Assembly (NCBI GenBank): GCA_965204665.1
Contig: OZ242002.1
Span: 1,736,001-1,800,000, forward strand
Length of the DNA: 64,000 nucleotides
Source: Nemesobacter sp965204665
GTDB taxonomy: Bacteria; Desulfobacterota_D; UBA1144; Nemesobacterales; Nemesobacteraceae
Reading direction: 5' to 3'
Of the stretch, positions 1 to 7,460 are shown piece by piece. The position numbers and the translations under genes were made by a program. Position 1 is the first letter of the stretch. Every line of letters starts with the position of its first letter. Below the pieces are notes generated by a model. That model saw only the letters and a list, made by a program, of their open reading frames with translations, made no database searches and was not told the DNA's origin.

Positions 1-650
1 GTTGCCACTTGATCCATCTTGAGCCAATCAAGCAGATAGATAAACGAACTGTGGTGAACCACGATCGGCTTTCCCCGAAGATTCTGAGCAGAATCTTCCC
101 AACTGTCTATCGCTTTACCGAAGCGTGACGAGAAATCTTTATGACGACTGCGGTAGAAAACGGCATTTTCAGGATCTATTTTTTCAAGCCTGTTCGAAAA
201 CTCTTTTCCCACCAGCAGCAGATTGTACGGATTCAGATGTACATGGGGGTTTCCCTGCGGATGAATGTCTCCCATACTTCGATCAACTACCTGGGGGATT
301 TCAAGCATCGGAACAAAATCCGCGGCCATCAGATATCCTACGGACCCGGGCCACAGGTCGGAACTAGCCTTTCTAAGCAGAAGAGGGAGCCATCCGACTT
401 CAAGTTCCGCACCCGAGCAGATAACCAGGTCGGCTTTTCTGACCTTTGCTATCAGGCTTGGGCGGGCCCTTATGTAATGGGGGTCTTGAAAGGCATTGGT
501 GGCCGAAGACACATTTATCCTCTCACCTCCGATCTCCTGTGAAAGTGCAGCCCATTCGGGTTCGCAGGCGAACACATTTACTTTTGCCTGAGCAGAATAT
601 GCAGACAGCATTACGAAGAAAACTACAATGCAGACAAGTAGATTTTTCAT
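1..650 (-). CDS. ZnuA-like metal ABC transporter substrate-binding protein (partial)
   Basis: Reading the minus strand from ATG 650 gives an open frame of about 216 codons that runs off the left window edge, so the C-terminus is missing. It begins with a signal peptide (MKNLLVCIVVFFVMLSAYSAQA). It then shows the three histidine sites of cluster A-I (zinc/manganese) binding proteins: QDPHYIRARPS, GNPHVHLNP and VVHHSSFIYL. The protein would capture Zn2+ or Mn2+ in the periplasm and hand it to an ABC permease; permease and ATPase genes would be expected beyond the edge. It follows the His-rich outer-membrane protein by 13 bp, so the two are surely co-transcribed. Metal specificity (zinc favoured from the His ligands) is inferred. 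Confidence 0.9.
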   Translation of the reverse strand, partial: MKNLLVCIVVFFVMLSAYSAQAKVNVFACEPEWAALSQEIGGERINVSSATNAFQDPHYIRARPSLIAKVRKADLVICSGAELEVGWLPLLLRKASSDLWPGSVGYLMAADFVPMLEIPQVVDRSMGDIHPQGNPHVHLNPYNLLLVGKEFSNRLEKIDPENAVFYRSRHKDFSSRFGKAIDSWEDSAQNLRGKPIVVHHSSFIYLLDWLKMDQVA

Positions 651-663
651 TTTGAGCAATCTC

Positions 664-2088
664 CTAGTAGGCGTGCGCTCCATGCGCGCCTATGCTCATT
701 ACGTACTGAATTAAAAACCTGTTGTCTGTTACGTCGTCCATCGGTTTTTCGCGGTTGTACTGTATGCGAAGAGTCGAGAACTCACTGTTTCTCCAGTCTC
801 CCATAACGGCAAATTCATAGGGGTCATAACCGCCTTCTAAATCCTCTGGAGCATACAACTTGGAGTAACGCGCTCCGACTCTCCATTGCCGCGCAAATCT
901 GTAGACGCTCTGGGCATACCATCCGTGGCTTGATCCGTCGAGTTTTTCTTCCTCCCCCTCTGGAGTTTTGTAGGTGCCTTTTTCACTTCTTCTAAAATAT
1001 TCACCTTGGAGAAGCAATTCCCGCTGCCCCGGATTGCCCGTAGGCGCCCAAGTATAACGCAGGTCAGCTGCATAAAGCCTCGTGTCTCCGGTAAACATTC
1101 CCTCAACGAAGAGTTCATCCATGCTTTCCCCTTCATGATCATCAAGTTCATGATGATCATCATCATGTTCTCCGTGTTCATCGTGGCCGCCGTCACCGTG
1201 GTCAACGTGTCCGACTCCCCGGTCTTTTGCTTCTCCGTCCAGTATATAACCTCCGATTCTCCAGGACGAATTTCCTATGTCTCCCCCTGTTCTCACAAAT
1301 CCGCTGAAAGTGTTCAAATCGGACCCTTCAGCACCTCCGAACGGGAAATCGTCTCCGCGGAAAACTCCTCCACCCGCCTCAATATAGAAGTCTGTCGGGA
1401 GAACGTATGATAACTGTATGCCGGTATCGTTAAACGATTTATTCAGAAATGCTCTGTACGGCAGAGGACGGTCGGCGAAATCATCTGTGTGGGAGTGGTG
1501 TTCATTCATGTATCCCAATGTCCAGAAAGCTCGTCCGAACTTGACGGCGGACCCAGTCGGAAGGCCTAGACCTGGCAGGCTTTCTATATATGCCTCCTCA
1601 AGTTCAACTTCCATTGATCCGCCATGTTCAACAAACGCCAAGGTGGAGGAACCGTAGAACTTATCGTCGACGCTGGTTGAAAAATTCGTTTCCAACTCCG
1701 CAAGCGAGAATCCTTCCGCTCCCCTCTCTCCGTCGTGTCCCAGAGGGTAGCCCGATAATCCCTCTTCATCCGAGGAGAAGGCCGCATAACGTCCTCCGAT
1801 AACTAGGCCGATTGAAGGATTGAAGTCGTTGGTGAATATACTCCTGCCCCCGGAAACGCTTTTCTTGCTTTTTTCATAACTCTTAGCGGTGATGGAAGAC
1901 TTTTTGACGGCCTCCATTTCCGAGAGTTTTTCTTCCATCTGCATGATACGGTTTTCATATTCTGTTTTCATTCTGTTTATTTCTTCCCTAAGAGCTTCTA
2001 TTTCACCAGAAGCAGCGAAAGCCTCCATGCTGGGAAAAAACATGACGGCGTGAATCGCTAAAAAAGCCGCGATAACTGTGGATTTCAT
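664..2088 (-). CDS. His-rich outer-membrane beta-barrel protein of the metal-uptake operon
   Basis: 474 residues, starting after a good ribosome site (AAGGAG, 7 nt before ATG). The N-terminus is a signal peptide ending near AFAASGE, followed by a short coiled coil (about residues 27-62, EIEALREEINRMKTEYENRI). The rest has the alternating aromatic/polar strands of a porin-like barrel. Around residues 290-320 there is an acidic His-rich loop (HVDHGDGGHDEHGEHDDDHH) suited to binding divalent metal at the cell surface. It lies directly upstream of the ZnuA-like gene. I infer that it admits or concentrates zinc across the outer membrane; the sequence does not prove transport, and another divalent metal is possible. 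I do not recognise a named family. Confidence 0.75.
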   Translation of the reverse strand: MKSTVIAAFLAIHAVMFFPSMEAFAASGEIEALREEINRMKTEYENRIMQMEEKLSEMEAVKKSSITAKSYEKSKKSVSGGRSIFTNDFNPSIGLVIGGRYAAFSSDEEGLSGYPLGHDGERGAEGFSLAELETNFSTSVDDKFYGSSTLAFVEHGGSMEVELEEAYIESLPGLGLPTGSAVKFGRAFWTLGYMNEHHSHTDDFADRPLPYRAFLNKSFNDTGIQLSYVLPTDFYIEAGGGVFRGDDFPFGGAEGSDLNTFSGFVRTGGDIGNSSWRIGGYILDGEAKDRGVGHVDHGDGGHDEHGEHDDDHHELDDHEGESMDELFVEGMFTGDTRLYAADLRYTWAPTGNPGQRELLLQGEYFRRSEKGTYKTPEGEEEKLDGSSHGWYAQSVYRFARQWRVGARYSKLYAPEDLEGGYDPYEFAVMGDWRNSEFSTLRIQYNREKPMDDVTDNRFLIQYVMSIGAHGAHAY

Positions 2089-2166
2089 TTCTTTTCTCCT
2101 TGTTTCTTATGGCCGTAAAGAACACACAAACCCGGCGCCGAACCATTGGGCCAGGCGTTTTTATAT

Positions 2167-2198
2167 GTTGTAGTGATTAATTGTTGTAGTGATTAATT
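2167..2198. repeat. 16-bp direct tandem repeat, two units
   Basis: The unit GTTGTAGTGATTAATT occurs twice head to tail between the small Cys/His protein gene and the barrel gene. Its AT-rich, half-palindromic core (GATTAAT) could be a protein-binding site, but it does not match a Zur box that I can recognise. It may equally be replication slippage. Confidence 0.6.
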
Positions 2199-2458
2199 CA
2201 GGACAAAAACGGAGGGCCTCGGTTGGTTTCCGAGCGGAAAGGATGTGAAAATAGAGTCGGGGAATATCCCGGTTGGACGGTACCTTGCTGATCGAAAAAA
2301 AACTCCGAGTGTAAAAACGGAGAAGCATTTGTGCACAGTTGATTTATGCAGATGCACACATGACACTGCGCTTCATCTTCGTGCTCACTGTAGTCCGCCA
2401 CATGCAGTAGAGAAAACATCTGCACAACTAGGAAAACGGAAACGAACAAAAGACGCAT
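2198..2458 (-). CDS. Small Cys/His-containing membrane or exported protein
   Basis: The open frame extends upstream to 2530, but the ATG at 2458 (MRLLFVSVFLVV) is preferred: it has AGGA 6 nt upstream and starts a hydrophobic signal or anchor segment. The mature part carries HEDEAQCHVCICINQLC, a cluster of Cys and His residues typical of small proteins encoded next to zinc- or copper-uptake genes. It is 86 residues long, and the stop lies 110 bp from the barrel gene on the same strand, so it is probably the first gene of the metal operon. A metal-sensing or chaperone role is plausible but not shown. Confidence 0.6.
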   Translation of the reverse strand: MRLLFVSVFLVVQMFSLLHVADYSEHEDEAQCHVCICINQLCTNASPFLHSEFFFDQQGTVQPGYSPTLFSHPFRSETNRGPPFLS

Positions 2459-2552
2459 TATTTTTCCTGTTCGTGATCCTGATCGAAACATTGTCCTGAC
2501 AAATATACCTGTTTGCGGTTCCGATGTCAAATAGAGATGTTATAGCCAAGTT

Positions 2553-2597
2553 CAGACTTCCTGACCCGACACAATTAAATGAAACATTTTTATGTCG
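2553..2597. repeat. Solo copy of the IS-end-like repeat (left border of the GC-rich island)
   Basis: This 45-bp stretch is nearly identical (one base shorter) to 14493-14538, which forms the left end of the insertion sequence at 14.5 kb, and resembles 56726-56770. Here it is not followed by a transposase. It marks the change from moderate-GC chromosome to the GC-rich island. It may be the remains of an excised or recombined IS copy, or a separate short repeat that the IS uses. Confidence 0.7.
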
Positions 2598-2660
2598 CCC
2601 CTCACCGCAACCACTTCTGTTATATCTCTACCACGGGACCGGTATGCCCCCATCGCCCCA

Positions 2661-3500
2661 TCAAGCCGCGGCCCTATTGCGAACATCTTCAAGAATCCCG
2701 ACTATCTCGACAATGCCAGCGCTGTCAAAGACGCCCTCGATGCCCACGGCATCGAAGTCGGTAAACGGGCTCTCGTAAAGTAGTCTTGGGTTCATCACAC
2801 CCCGTTCGGTGAGATGGTCGATAATCATGTTCACGAACTTGATCCGGTTCGCAGATAGTGTTCGTGCTGACCGGAATTGATCGAAGCCACGCTTGGCGGT
2901 CTCCCGATCTAGGTCAGCCAGAGACCGGATGGACACTCCGAGGTCACCTTCGCTACGAATACGATCCAAGTCCCCCGGAACTGCGATACCGGCATCAACG
3001 AAGACATGCTCCATCTCGGCCAGGTCCTGTGCTGTCAGAGGTTCACTGCGGCTGAGTTTCTGAATCGCGATGTGATCTTCGTGTTCCTTCGGGAAGTGCC
3101 GCACCTTCATGCGGAAGCGGTGTGTATCGGTCCCGACCGGCCACTCCATGAAACTTGATCTCGCTTGAGGCACCGATCTCATCCCCAAAATCGGTGTAGA
3201 TATGCGGGCGCTTCTTCAGCTTTATGAGATTGATCAGGCTACGCAGCCGGCGGCGAGCTGTTTCGAGCATCGCCGGCGTCACGTTCTGCCAGAACTAATT
3301 TGTCTGGACCTCCAGGATGAAGGCCCTTCCGGCGGCCGCCATATGGTACATTCTCGAGCTCTTCGAGGGAGGAAGCCAAATCGATGATGTGCTTCTTGAG
3401 ACTGGTGAAAGTTTTCTCTGCACGCAATTCCGCGAACTGAGTTTGCAGAATGAGGTAGTCGAACTGCTTGGGCTACGATATCATCATCAACCAAGGCCGA
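2661..3500 (-). pseudogene. hsdR: Type I restriction enzyme R subunit (HsdR), C-terminal remnant, frameshifted
   Basis: Minus-strand peptides in three successive frames assemble into the C-terminal part of an EcoEI-type HsdR. They are FDYLILQTQFAELRAEKTF and ASSLEELENVP (about 3340-3490), then ARRRLRSLINLIKLKKRP and YTDFGDEIGA (about 3140-3260), then HEDHIAIQKLSRSEPLTAQDL and NRIKFVNMIIDHLTERGVMNP to the stop at 2661. At least two frameshifts separate them, and the nuclease and helicase domains are absent. No hsdM or hsdS is seen. The gene is dead and GC-rich like the adjoining AbiE genes, so it probably arrived with them from a high-GC donor. Confidence 0.8.
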
Positions 3501-3930
3501 CGGCAGCCCGGCGCCTCCAAATCCGCGATCATCACCGAAGCGGTCCGCCATTAGATCCGATACCGCGGGTCTCATGCGCTCGATGAGGCGCTGAGGACCC
3601 GCCTCGACCGGCTGATGTGCGAGAATAAACTCGTCCTGACCGAGAGCATCGTCTTCTTCGTGCGGCTCTACTCCACCTTTAACGCACACACGCCGGTCCC
3701 GGACAAGGCGCCGCAGGCGGGTCGCGCAGGAACCGGACCCTGCCGCTTCCATGTCGCAGGTGCTGGGCGCTGGTGCTCTCACGCTGCTCGGTCTCGGTAT
3801 CTTCGGCCCCGGCTTCGCTTCGGACTTCCGCGTCCGTCTTGACGACCCGAGCCCTTCACCTCTGCCCTGTTCCCCCTTCGAGGAGGGCAATCGATCAACA
3901 ACGGCGTAGGCATTTTGAAGACACCATTTT
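3501..3930. other. GC-rich stretch without a convincing gene
   Basis: Between the HsdR remnant and the AbiE operators, reading frames are open on both strands, as expected in GC-rich DNA, but none gave a recognisable family. It may hold further decayed island DNA (possibly more of hsdR or another broken gene). Confidence 0.4.
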
Positions 3931-3952
3931 TTGATGGTTATGGACCATTGAA
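3931..3952. promoter_or_regulatory. Inverted repeat 1, putative AbiEi operator
   Basis: TTGATGG, a 7-nt spacer (TTATGGA) and an imperfect CCATTGA arm. It matches inverted repeat 2 (4002-4024) in arm and spacer sequence. AbiEi antitoxins are known to repress their own operon by binding paired inverted repeats in the promoter, and these two repeats sit just before and on the antitoxin start. Confidence 0.6.
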
Positions 3953-4001
3953 TAGAGACACGCAGGAAATGCGAGTTGCACAAATTTTCAAAATATGTAA
4001 A

Positions 4002-4024
4002 TTTGATGGTTATGAGCCATCAAA
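4002..4024. promoter_or_regulatory. Inverted repeat 2, putative AbiEi operator covering the start codon
   Basis: Perfect 8-bp arms (TTTGATGG / CCATCAAA) around TTATGAG. The ATG at 4006 and the ATG at 4012 both lie inside this palindrome, so a bound repressor would block transcription, and an RNA hairpin here could mask initiation. The centre is about 70 bp from repeat 1. Confidence 0.65.
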
Positions 4025-4890
4025 GAACACCGAGATTGAAGCCATTTCTGGAGCGGGTTCCCCCCGGCTTCCTCGTTGATGCGGCATGGATGAAGCGCTT
4101 CGGGATCGATCCCAAGTCCATTCACGATTATGCCGAGCGGGGCTGGCTGGAGCGGGTGGTGCGCGGGGTGTATCGTCGCCCGCTGCCTCATACCGACCAG
4201 GTAGGACGACCGCTTGTCCGACCGGAGACCGACTGGCAGCTCCCTCTGCTCTCCATCCAGTGGATTATGGGGCATGATGTTCATCTGGGTGGTTTGAGCT
4301 CGCTCGGTTTCCATGGGCTCGCCCACTATCTGCCGCTTGGCGGCGGAGAGCGTATCTATCTATATGGCGAAGTTCCCTCCTGGTTAGCGCGCCTTCCAGG
4401 CAGGACACAGTTCGTCGTTCGTTCGCGTATCCTGTTCGGTGACGACCTTACCGGCGTTGAGAATGCCGAGCACCAGTTCGAGAGCGTGCCCGGGACGGGG
4501 GCAGGACACGGCCCGACGGTGAGTCCCTGGCGCTGGCCGCTCAAGGTTTCGTCCCCCGAGCGCGCTATCCTCGAAGCGCTCGACGAACTTCCAGCGCACG
4601 CGACCTTCGACAATCTGGACATGATCTTTCAGGTCCTGACGAACCTGCACCCTAAGCGCCTGATGACGCTGCTGCGCACTTGCCGAAGCATCAAGGTCAA
4701 GCGCCTGTTTTTCGTGTTCGCCGAACGGCATGCCCATGCGTGGCGCAAGCATCTGGACAAAAGCGCCATTGATTTCGGTTCCGGCCCGCGCGCGCTGGCG
4801 AAAGGTGGAAAACTGCACCCGGTCTACCGGATCTATGTGCCCGAGACGCTTCTGCCTGCGGACATGGACGAGGAATCGAATCATGCGTGA
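4006..4890 (+). CDS. abiEi: AbiEi-family antitoxin / autorepressor of a type IV toxin-antitoxin pair
   Basis: About 294 residues from ATG 4006; ATG 4012 or TTG 3976 are alternative in-frame starts, and no start has a clear ribosome site. The N-terminal part (PPGFLVDAAWMKRFGIDPKSIHDYAERGWLERVVRGVYRR) is the winged-helix domain of AbiEi antitoxins of the AbiEi_3 type. The long C-terminal domain contains LGGLSSLGFHGLAHYLPLGG and SPERAILEALDELP, both characteristic of the family. It binds DNA and also counters its toxin indirectly. Its 3' end overlaps the toxin by 8 nt (ATGCGTGA). High GC content unlike the neighbours points to horizontal transfer. Start position is the main uncertainty. Confidence 0.88.
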   Translation: MVMSHQRTPRLKPFLERVPPGFLVDAAWMKRFGIDPKSIHDYAERGWLERVVRGVYRRPLPHTDQVGRPLVRPETDWQLPLLSIQWIMGHDVHLGGLSSLGFHGLAHYLPLGGGERIYLYGEVPSWLARLPGRTQFVVRSRILFGDDLTGVENAEHQFESVPGTGAGHGPTVSPWRWPLKVSSPERAILEALDELPAHATFDNLDMIFQVLTNLHPKRLMTLLRTCRSIKVKRLFFVFAERHAHAWRKHLDKSAIDFGSGPRALAKGGKLHPVYRIYVPETLLPADMDEESNHA

Positions 4891-5797
4891 ACGCTATGTC
4901 GAGCAGGTCCGTTTGCTGGTGCGTCTCCTGCCGATCATTGCGGCCGAGGAAGTCTTTGCGCTCAAAGGCGGTTCGGCCATTAATCTCTTCTACCGGGACA
5001 TGCCTCGTCTGTCGGTTGATATCGACCTGACCTACGTGCCGGTCGAGGATAGAACCGTCTCTCTTCAGCATATCGATGCCGCGCTCGACCGGATCATGGA
5101 CTCATTCGGCCGCAGCAACAGGGATGTGCGGCTCCAGCGCATCGCCGCCGGCGGGAACCTGGAAACCCGAATCATGGTCCTGCACGGTGCGGCGAGTGTG
5201 AAGATCGAGACCTCGCCGGTCATGCGCGGAACTGTGCTGCCTCCGGTGCCGATGAAGGTTTCGGACATGGTGGAGGATACCTTCGGCTTTGCCGAGATGC
5301 CGGTGCTCGCCTTCGAGGACCTCTTTGCGGGCAAGATGCATGCCGCCCTCGACCGCCAGCACCCGCGCGATCTCTACGATGTTCACCTGCTCTATGAGGA
5401 TGAGGGGCTGACGGACGATCTGTTCCGGGTCTTTCTGGCCTATGTCTGCGCGTCCGTCCGTCCGCCGCACGAACTGCTGGCACCGCCGGCTATCCCGATG
5501 GAGGAACTGTACACGGAGGAATTCCTTGGGATGACGCGGGAGGATATCTCGCTGCCCGATCTCGAAACGGCGCGGACGCGCCTGATCGAGGATATTCGAA
5601 GCCGCTTGAGCGGAGAGTCCGCGGACTTCCTGCTGTCGCTTCACGACGCCGAACCGGATTTCGCGCTCATCGATCTGCCTCAGTCCGAGCGGCTTCCCGC
5701 CGTCCAATGGAAGATTCTCAATCTGCGCAGGCTCAAGGCTGAAAATCCGGCCAAGCATGCCGAGCAAGGAGAAATGTTGAAGGCGCTGTTTGCCTAA
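4883..5797 (+). CDS. abiEii: AbiEii/AbiGii-family nucleotidyltransferase toxin
   Basis: 304 residues from ATG 4883, translationally coupled to the antitoxin. The nucleotidyltransferase signature is intact: KGGSAINLF followed by LSVDIDLTY (the GS and DxD active-site motif, about residues 31-54), then the conserved ETSPVMRG and FEDLFAGKMHAALDRQHPRDLYDVHLL block near residues 110-170. Such toxins add nucleotides to target RNAs (tRNA in characterised relatives) and give abortive phage defence or plasmid stabilisation. The pair appears full length and should be functional even though the surrounding island is decayed. Confidence 0.9.
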   Translation: MRERYVEQVRLLVRLLPIIAAEEVFALKGGSAINLFYRDMPRLSVDIDLTYVPVEDRTVSLQHIDAALDRIMDSFGRSNRDVRLQRIAAGGNLETRIMVLHGAASVKIETSPVMRGTVLPPVPMKVSDMVEDTFGFAEMPVLAFEDLFAGKMHAALDRQHPRDLYDVHLLYEDEGLTDDLFRVFLAYVCASVRPPHELLAPPAIPMEELYTEEFLGMTREDISLPDLETARTRLIEDIRSRLSGESADFLLSLHDAEPDFALIDLPQSERLPAVQWKILNLRRLKAENPAKHAEQGEMLKALFA

Positions 5798-5854
5798 AGC
5801 GGGTTTGGGAGAAGAACAGGGTATATAACGGCCATAGCCGGACCATGGCGGCAA

Positions 5855-6184
5855 TTGAGGACAGCATGTATCAGGCCGGCCATGAGTGCGCGGATGGCGG
5901 AAGCGCCTGAAGACGTTCCAGATATCCATCCCGACATTGTCGAGGTCTGCAAGACGAAGGTTGTCCGTCTCACGGAAGCGCTCGAGGATCCTGAATTGCG
6001 CACGGAAGTTGCCGATGCAGTCCGTTCGCTCGCGGGTGAGGTCGTACTGACGCCTGGTGCGAAGCGCGGCGCGGTCAATGCGGTGCTGTGCGGCAAGTTG
6101 ATGGGCATTCTCGATTTCGTGGCGGAACGCCTGGGACATTCGGCCCGAAAAGTCATGTCGGGAAGTCTGAAGTTTCCTTACTGA
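5855..6184 (+). pseudogene. C-terminal fragment of a large serine recombinase
   Basis: The frame APEDVPDIHPDIVEVCKTKVVRLTEALEDPELRTEVADAVRSL...VVLTPGAKRGAVNAVL matches the C-terminal coiled-coil/linker region of large serine recombinases (usually written HPNMAEIYRRKV...EAAEALRGLI..IVLTPG). The catalytic resolvase domain and zinc ribbon are missing, so this is a remnant. GC-rich like the AbiE genes. It may mark how the island entered or its eroded right end. Confidence 0.7.
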
Positions 6185-6299
6185 AGGCGGTTCTTGTCTC
6201 TGATGCCGGATTTTTCGATTCATGCGAAATGCGTCACTGATTCTCTTAGAATCAGTAGTAGTCTGACCAAATCAACAGACCTATGCCCGACGGTGCGTG

Positions 6300-6346
6300 T
6301 TTGAGTAGTCTTACCTGTTTGAGTAGTCTTACCTGTTTGAATACTC
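6300..6346. repeat. 18-bp tandem repeat upstream of trpS
   Basis: The unit TTTGAGTAGTCTTACCTG is present twice perfectly, then a third partial, diverged copy. It lies just downstream of the island end and just before the trpS ribosome site. Read in the trpS frame it would add CLSSLT repeats, but the preferred TTG start excludes it. Confidence 0.75.
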
Positions 6347-6363
6347 GATTTTCGGAGGTTAAG

Positions 6364-7365
6364 TTGGGTTCCAGACCGATTCTAGTTACGGGGGACCGTC
6401 CGACCGGAAAGCTTCACCTAGGTCATCTGGTAGGCTCTCTTCAAAACCGCATCAGGTTTCAAAGCAAGTACGAATGTTTCTTTCTCGTGGCCAACCTCCA
6501 TATGCTCACCACTCATTACGATAGGGCGGGAGAGGTTGAAGACAATACGATAGAGATGGTGTGCGATTGGCTTTCTGTCGGAATGGACCCGAACGCGGCG
6601 GTTTTTTACGTACAATCCCAAGTTCCGCAGATAACCGAACTATCAATGATTCTATCAATGATTTGTTCGGTTCCGAGACTGCAAAGAATTCCCACGCTCA
6701 AGGAAAAGATCCAAGATATGGGAGTGGGGGATAACTACTCGGTCGGACTTCTGGGATACCCGGTGCTTATGGCTGCGGATATTCTAATGTTCCGGGCGAC
6801 CAAGGTTCCCGTCGGTGAGGACCAGTTAAGCCACATGGAACTTACGAGAGAGCTTGCGAGACGGTTTAATTTTCTCTACGGCGACTATTTTGAAGAACCC
6901 GAGCCTATTATAAGCGAGGCATCACGTCTTGTAGGTACCGACGGAAACAGGAAGATGAGCAAGAGTCTTGATAACTGCATATACCTGAGTGACAGTGAAA
7001 AAGAGGTTGAGCGTAAGGTAAAGACCATGTATACCGACCCCAATAGGATACGGGCGGATATTCCCGGCACGGTTGAGGGTAATCCCGTATTTGTTTACCA
7101 TGACCTCTTTAATACCGACAGAGAAGAAGTTGAGGACCTCAAGGACCGCTACAGAACCGGAAATGTGGGAGATGTGGAGGTGAAGAAAAAACTTGCGCGG
7201 GCAATAAATCTTCTTCTTCAACCCATAAGGGAGAGAAGGTCTCGATACGAAAACAGAAAGCAGGACGTTAGGGATATTCTACATGAGGGCACTTTGAAGG
7301 CAAAAAAGACGGCCGAGAGAAATATGGACGAGATAAAAGACAAAGTCGGTCTTTTCCGCACCTAG
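6364..7365 (+). CDS. trpS: Tryptophan-tRNA ligase
   Basis: Charges tRNA-Trp with tryptophan in the cytoplasm. The frame is open from 6283, but a TTG at 6364 is chosen: GGAGG lies 5 nt upstream, and the product (333 residues) then starts LGSRPILVTGDRPTGKLHLGHLVGSL, matching the usual TrpS beginning and length. The class I HIGH motif appears as HLGH, and the KMSKS motif as KMSKS in GNRKMSKSLDNCI. AIDQ-type specificity region is present as GEDQLSHMELTRELARRFN. The upstream 18-bp repeats would otherwise be translated. No trp leader or T-box was seen. Confidence 0.95.
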   Translation: MGSRPILVTGDRPTGKLHLGHLVGSLQNRIRFQSKYECFFLVANLHMLTTHYDRAGEVEDNTIEMVCDWLSVGMDPNAAVFYVQSQVPQITELSMILSMICSVPRLQRIPTLKEKIQDMGVGDNYSVGLLGYPVLMAADILMFRATKVPVGEDQLSHMELTRELARRFNFLYGDYFEEPEPIISEASRLVGTDGNRKMSKSLDNCIYLSDSEKEVERKVKTMYTDPNRIRADIPGTVEGNPVFVYHDLFNTDREEVEDLKDRYRTGNVGDVEVKKKLARAINLLLQPIRERRSRYENRKQDVRDILHEGTLKAKKTAERNMDEIKDKVGLFRT

Positions 7366-7382
7366 AAGCAAATGCGCCTTTA

Positions 7383-7410
7383 TTGACAGAGACCGCATCT
7401 GTTCTATATT
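7383..7410 (+). promoter_or_regulatory. Sigma-70-type promoter for ribBA
   Basis: TTGACA, 16-nt spacer, TATATT; start of transcription expected near 7417, about 45 nt before the ribBA ATG. The leader is too short for an FMN riboswitch and none of the RFN element boxes is visible. Confidence 0.65.
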
Positions 7411-7460
7411 TTGCTTGAGAGTTATGGTCTTACTATTTCATACCTCACGGATAATTGGAA

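Noticed and set aside
837..1802. Several open frames opposite or within the barrel gene
   Set aside because: They overlap the well-supported 664-2088 gene, have no ribosome sites and look like shadows created by its codon use.
3279..3983. A 234-codon minus-strand frame in the island
   Set aside because: It is low-complexity, Arg/Pro/Gly-rich and crosses the HsdR remnant in a different frame and the AbiE operator region; typical of spurious frames in GC-rich DNA.
5102..6223. A 373-codon minus-strand frame opposite abiEii
   Set aside because: It lies antisense to a toxin gene with clear motifs; its His/Arg-rich content is that of a shadow frame.
7366..7460. FMN riboswitch before ribBA
   Set aside because: The leader after the promoter is only about 45 nt and lacks the conserved RFN boxes.
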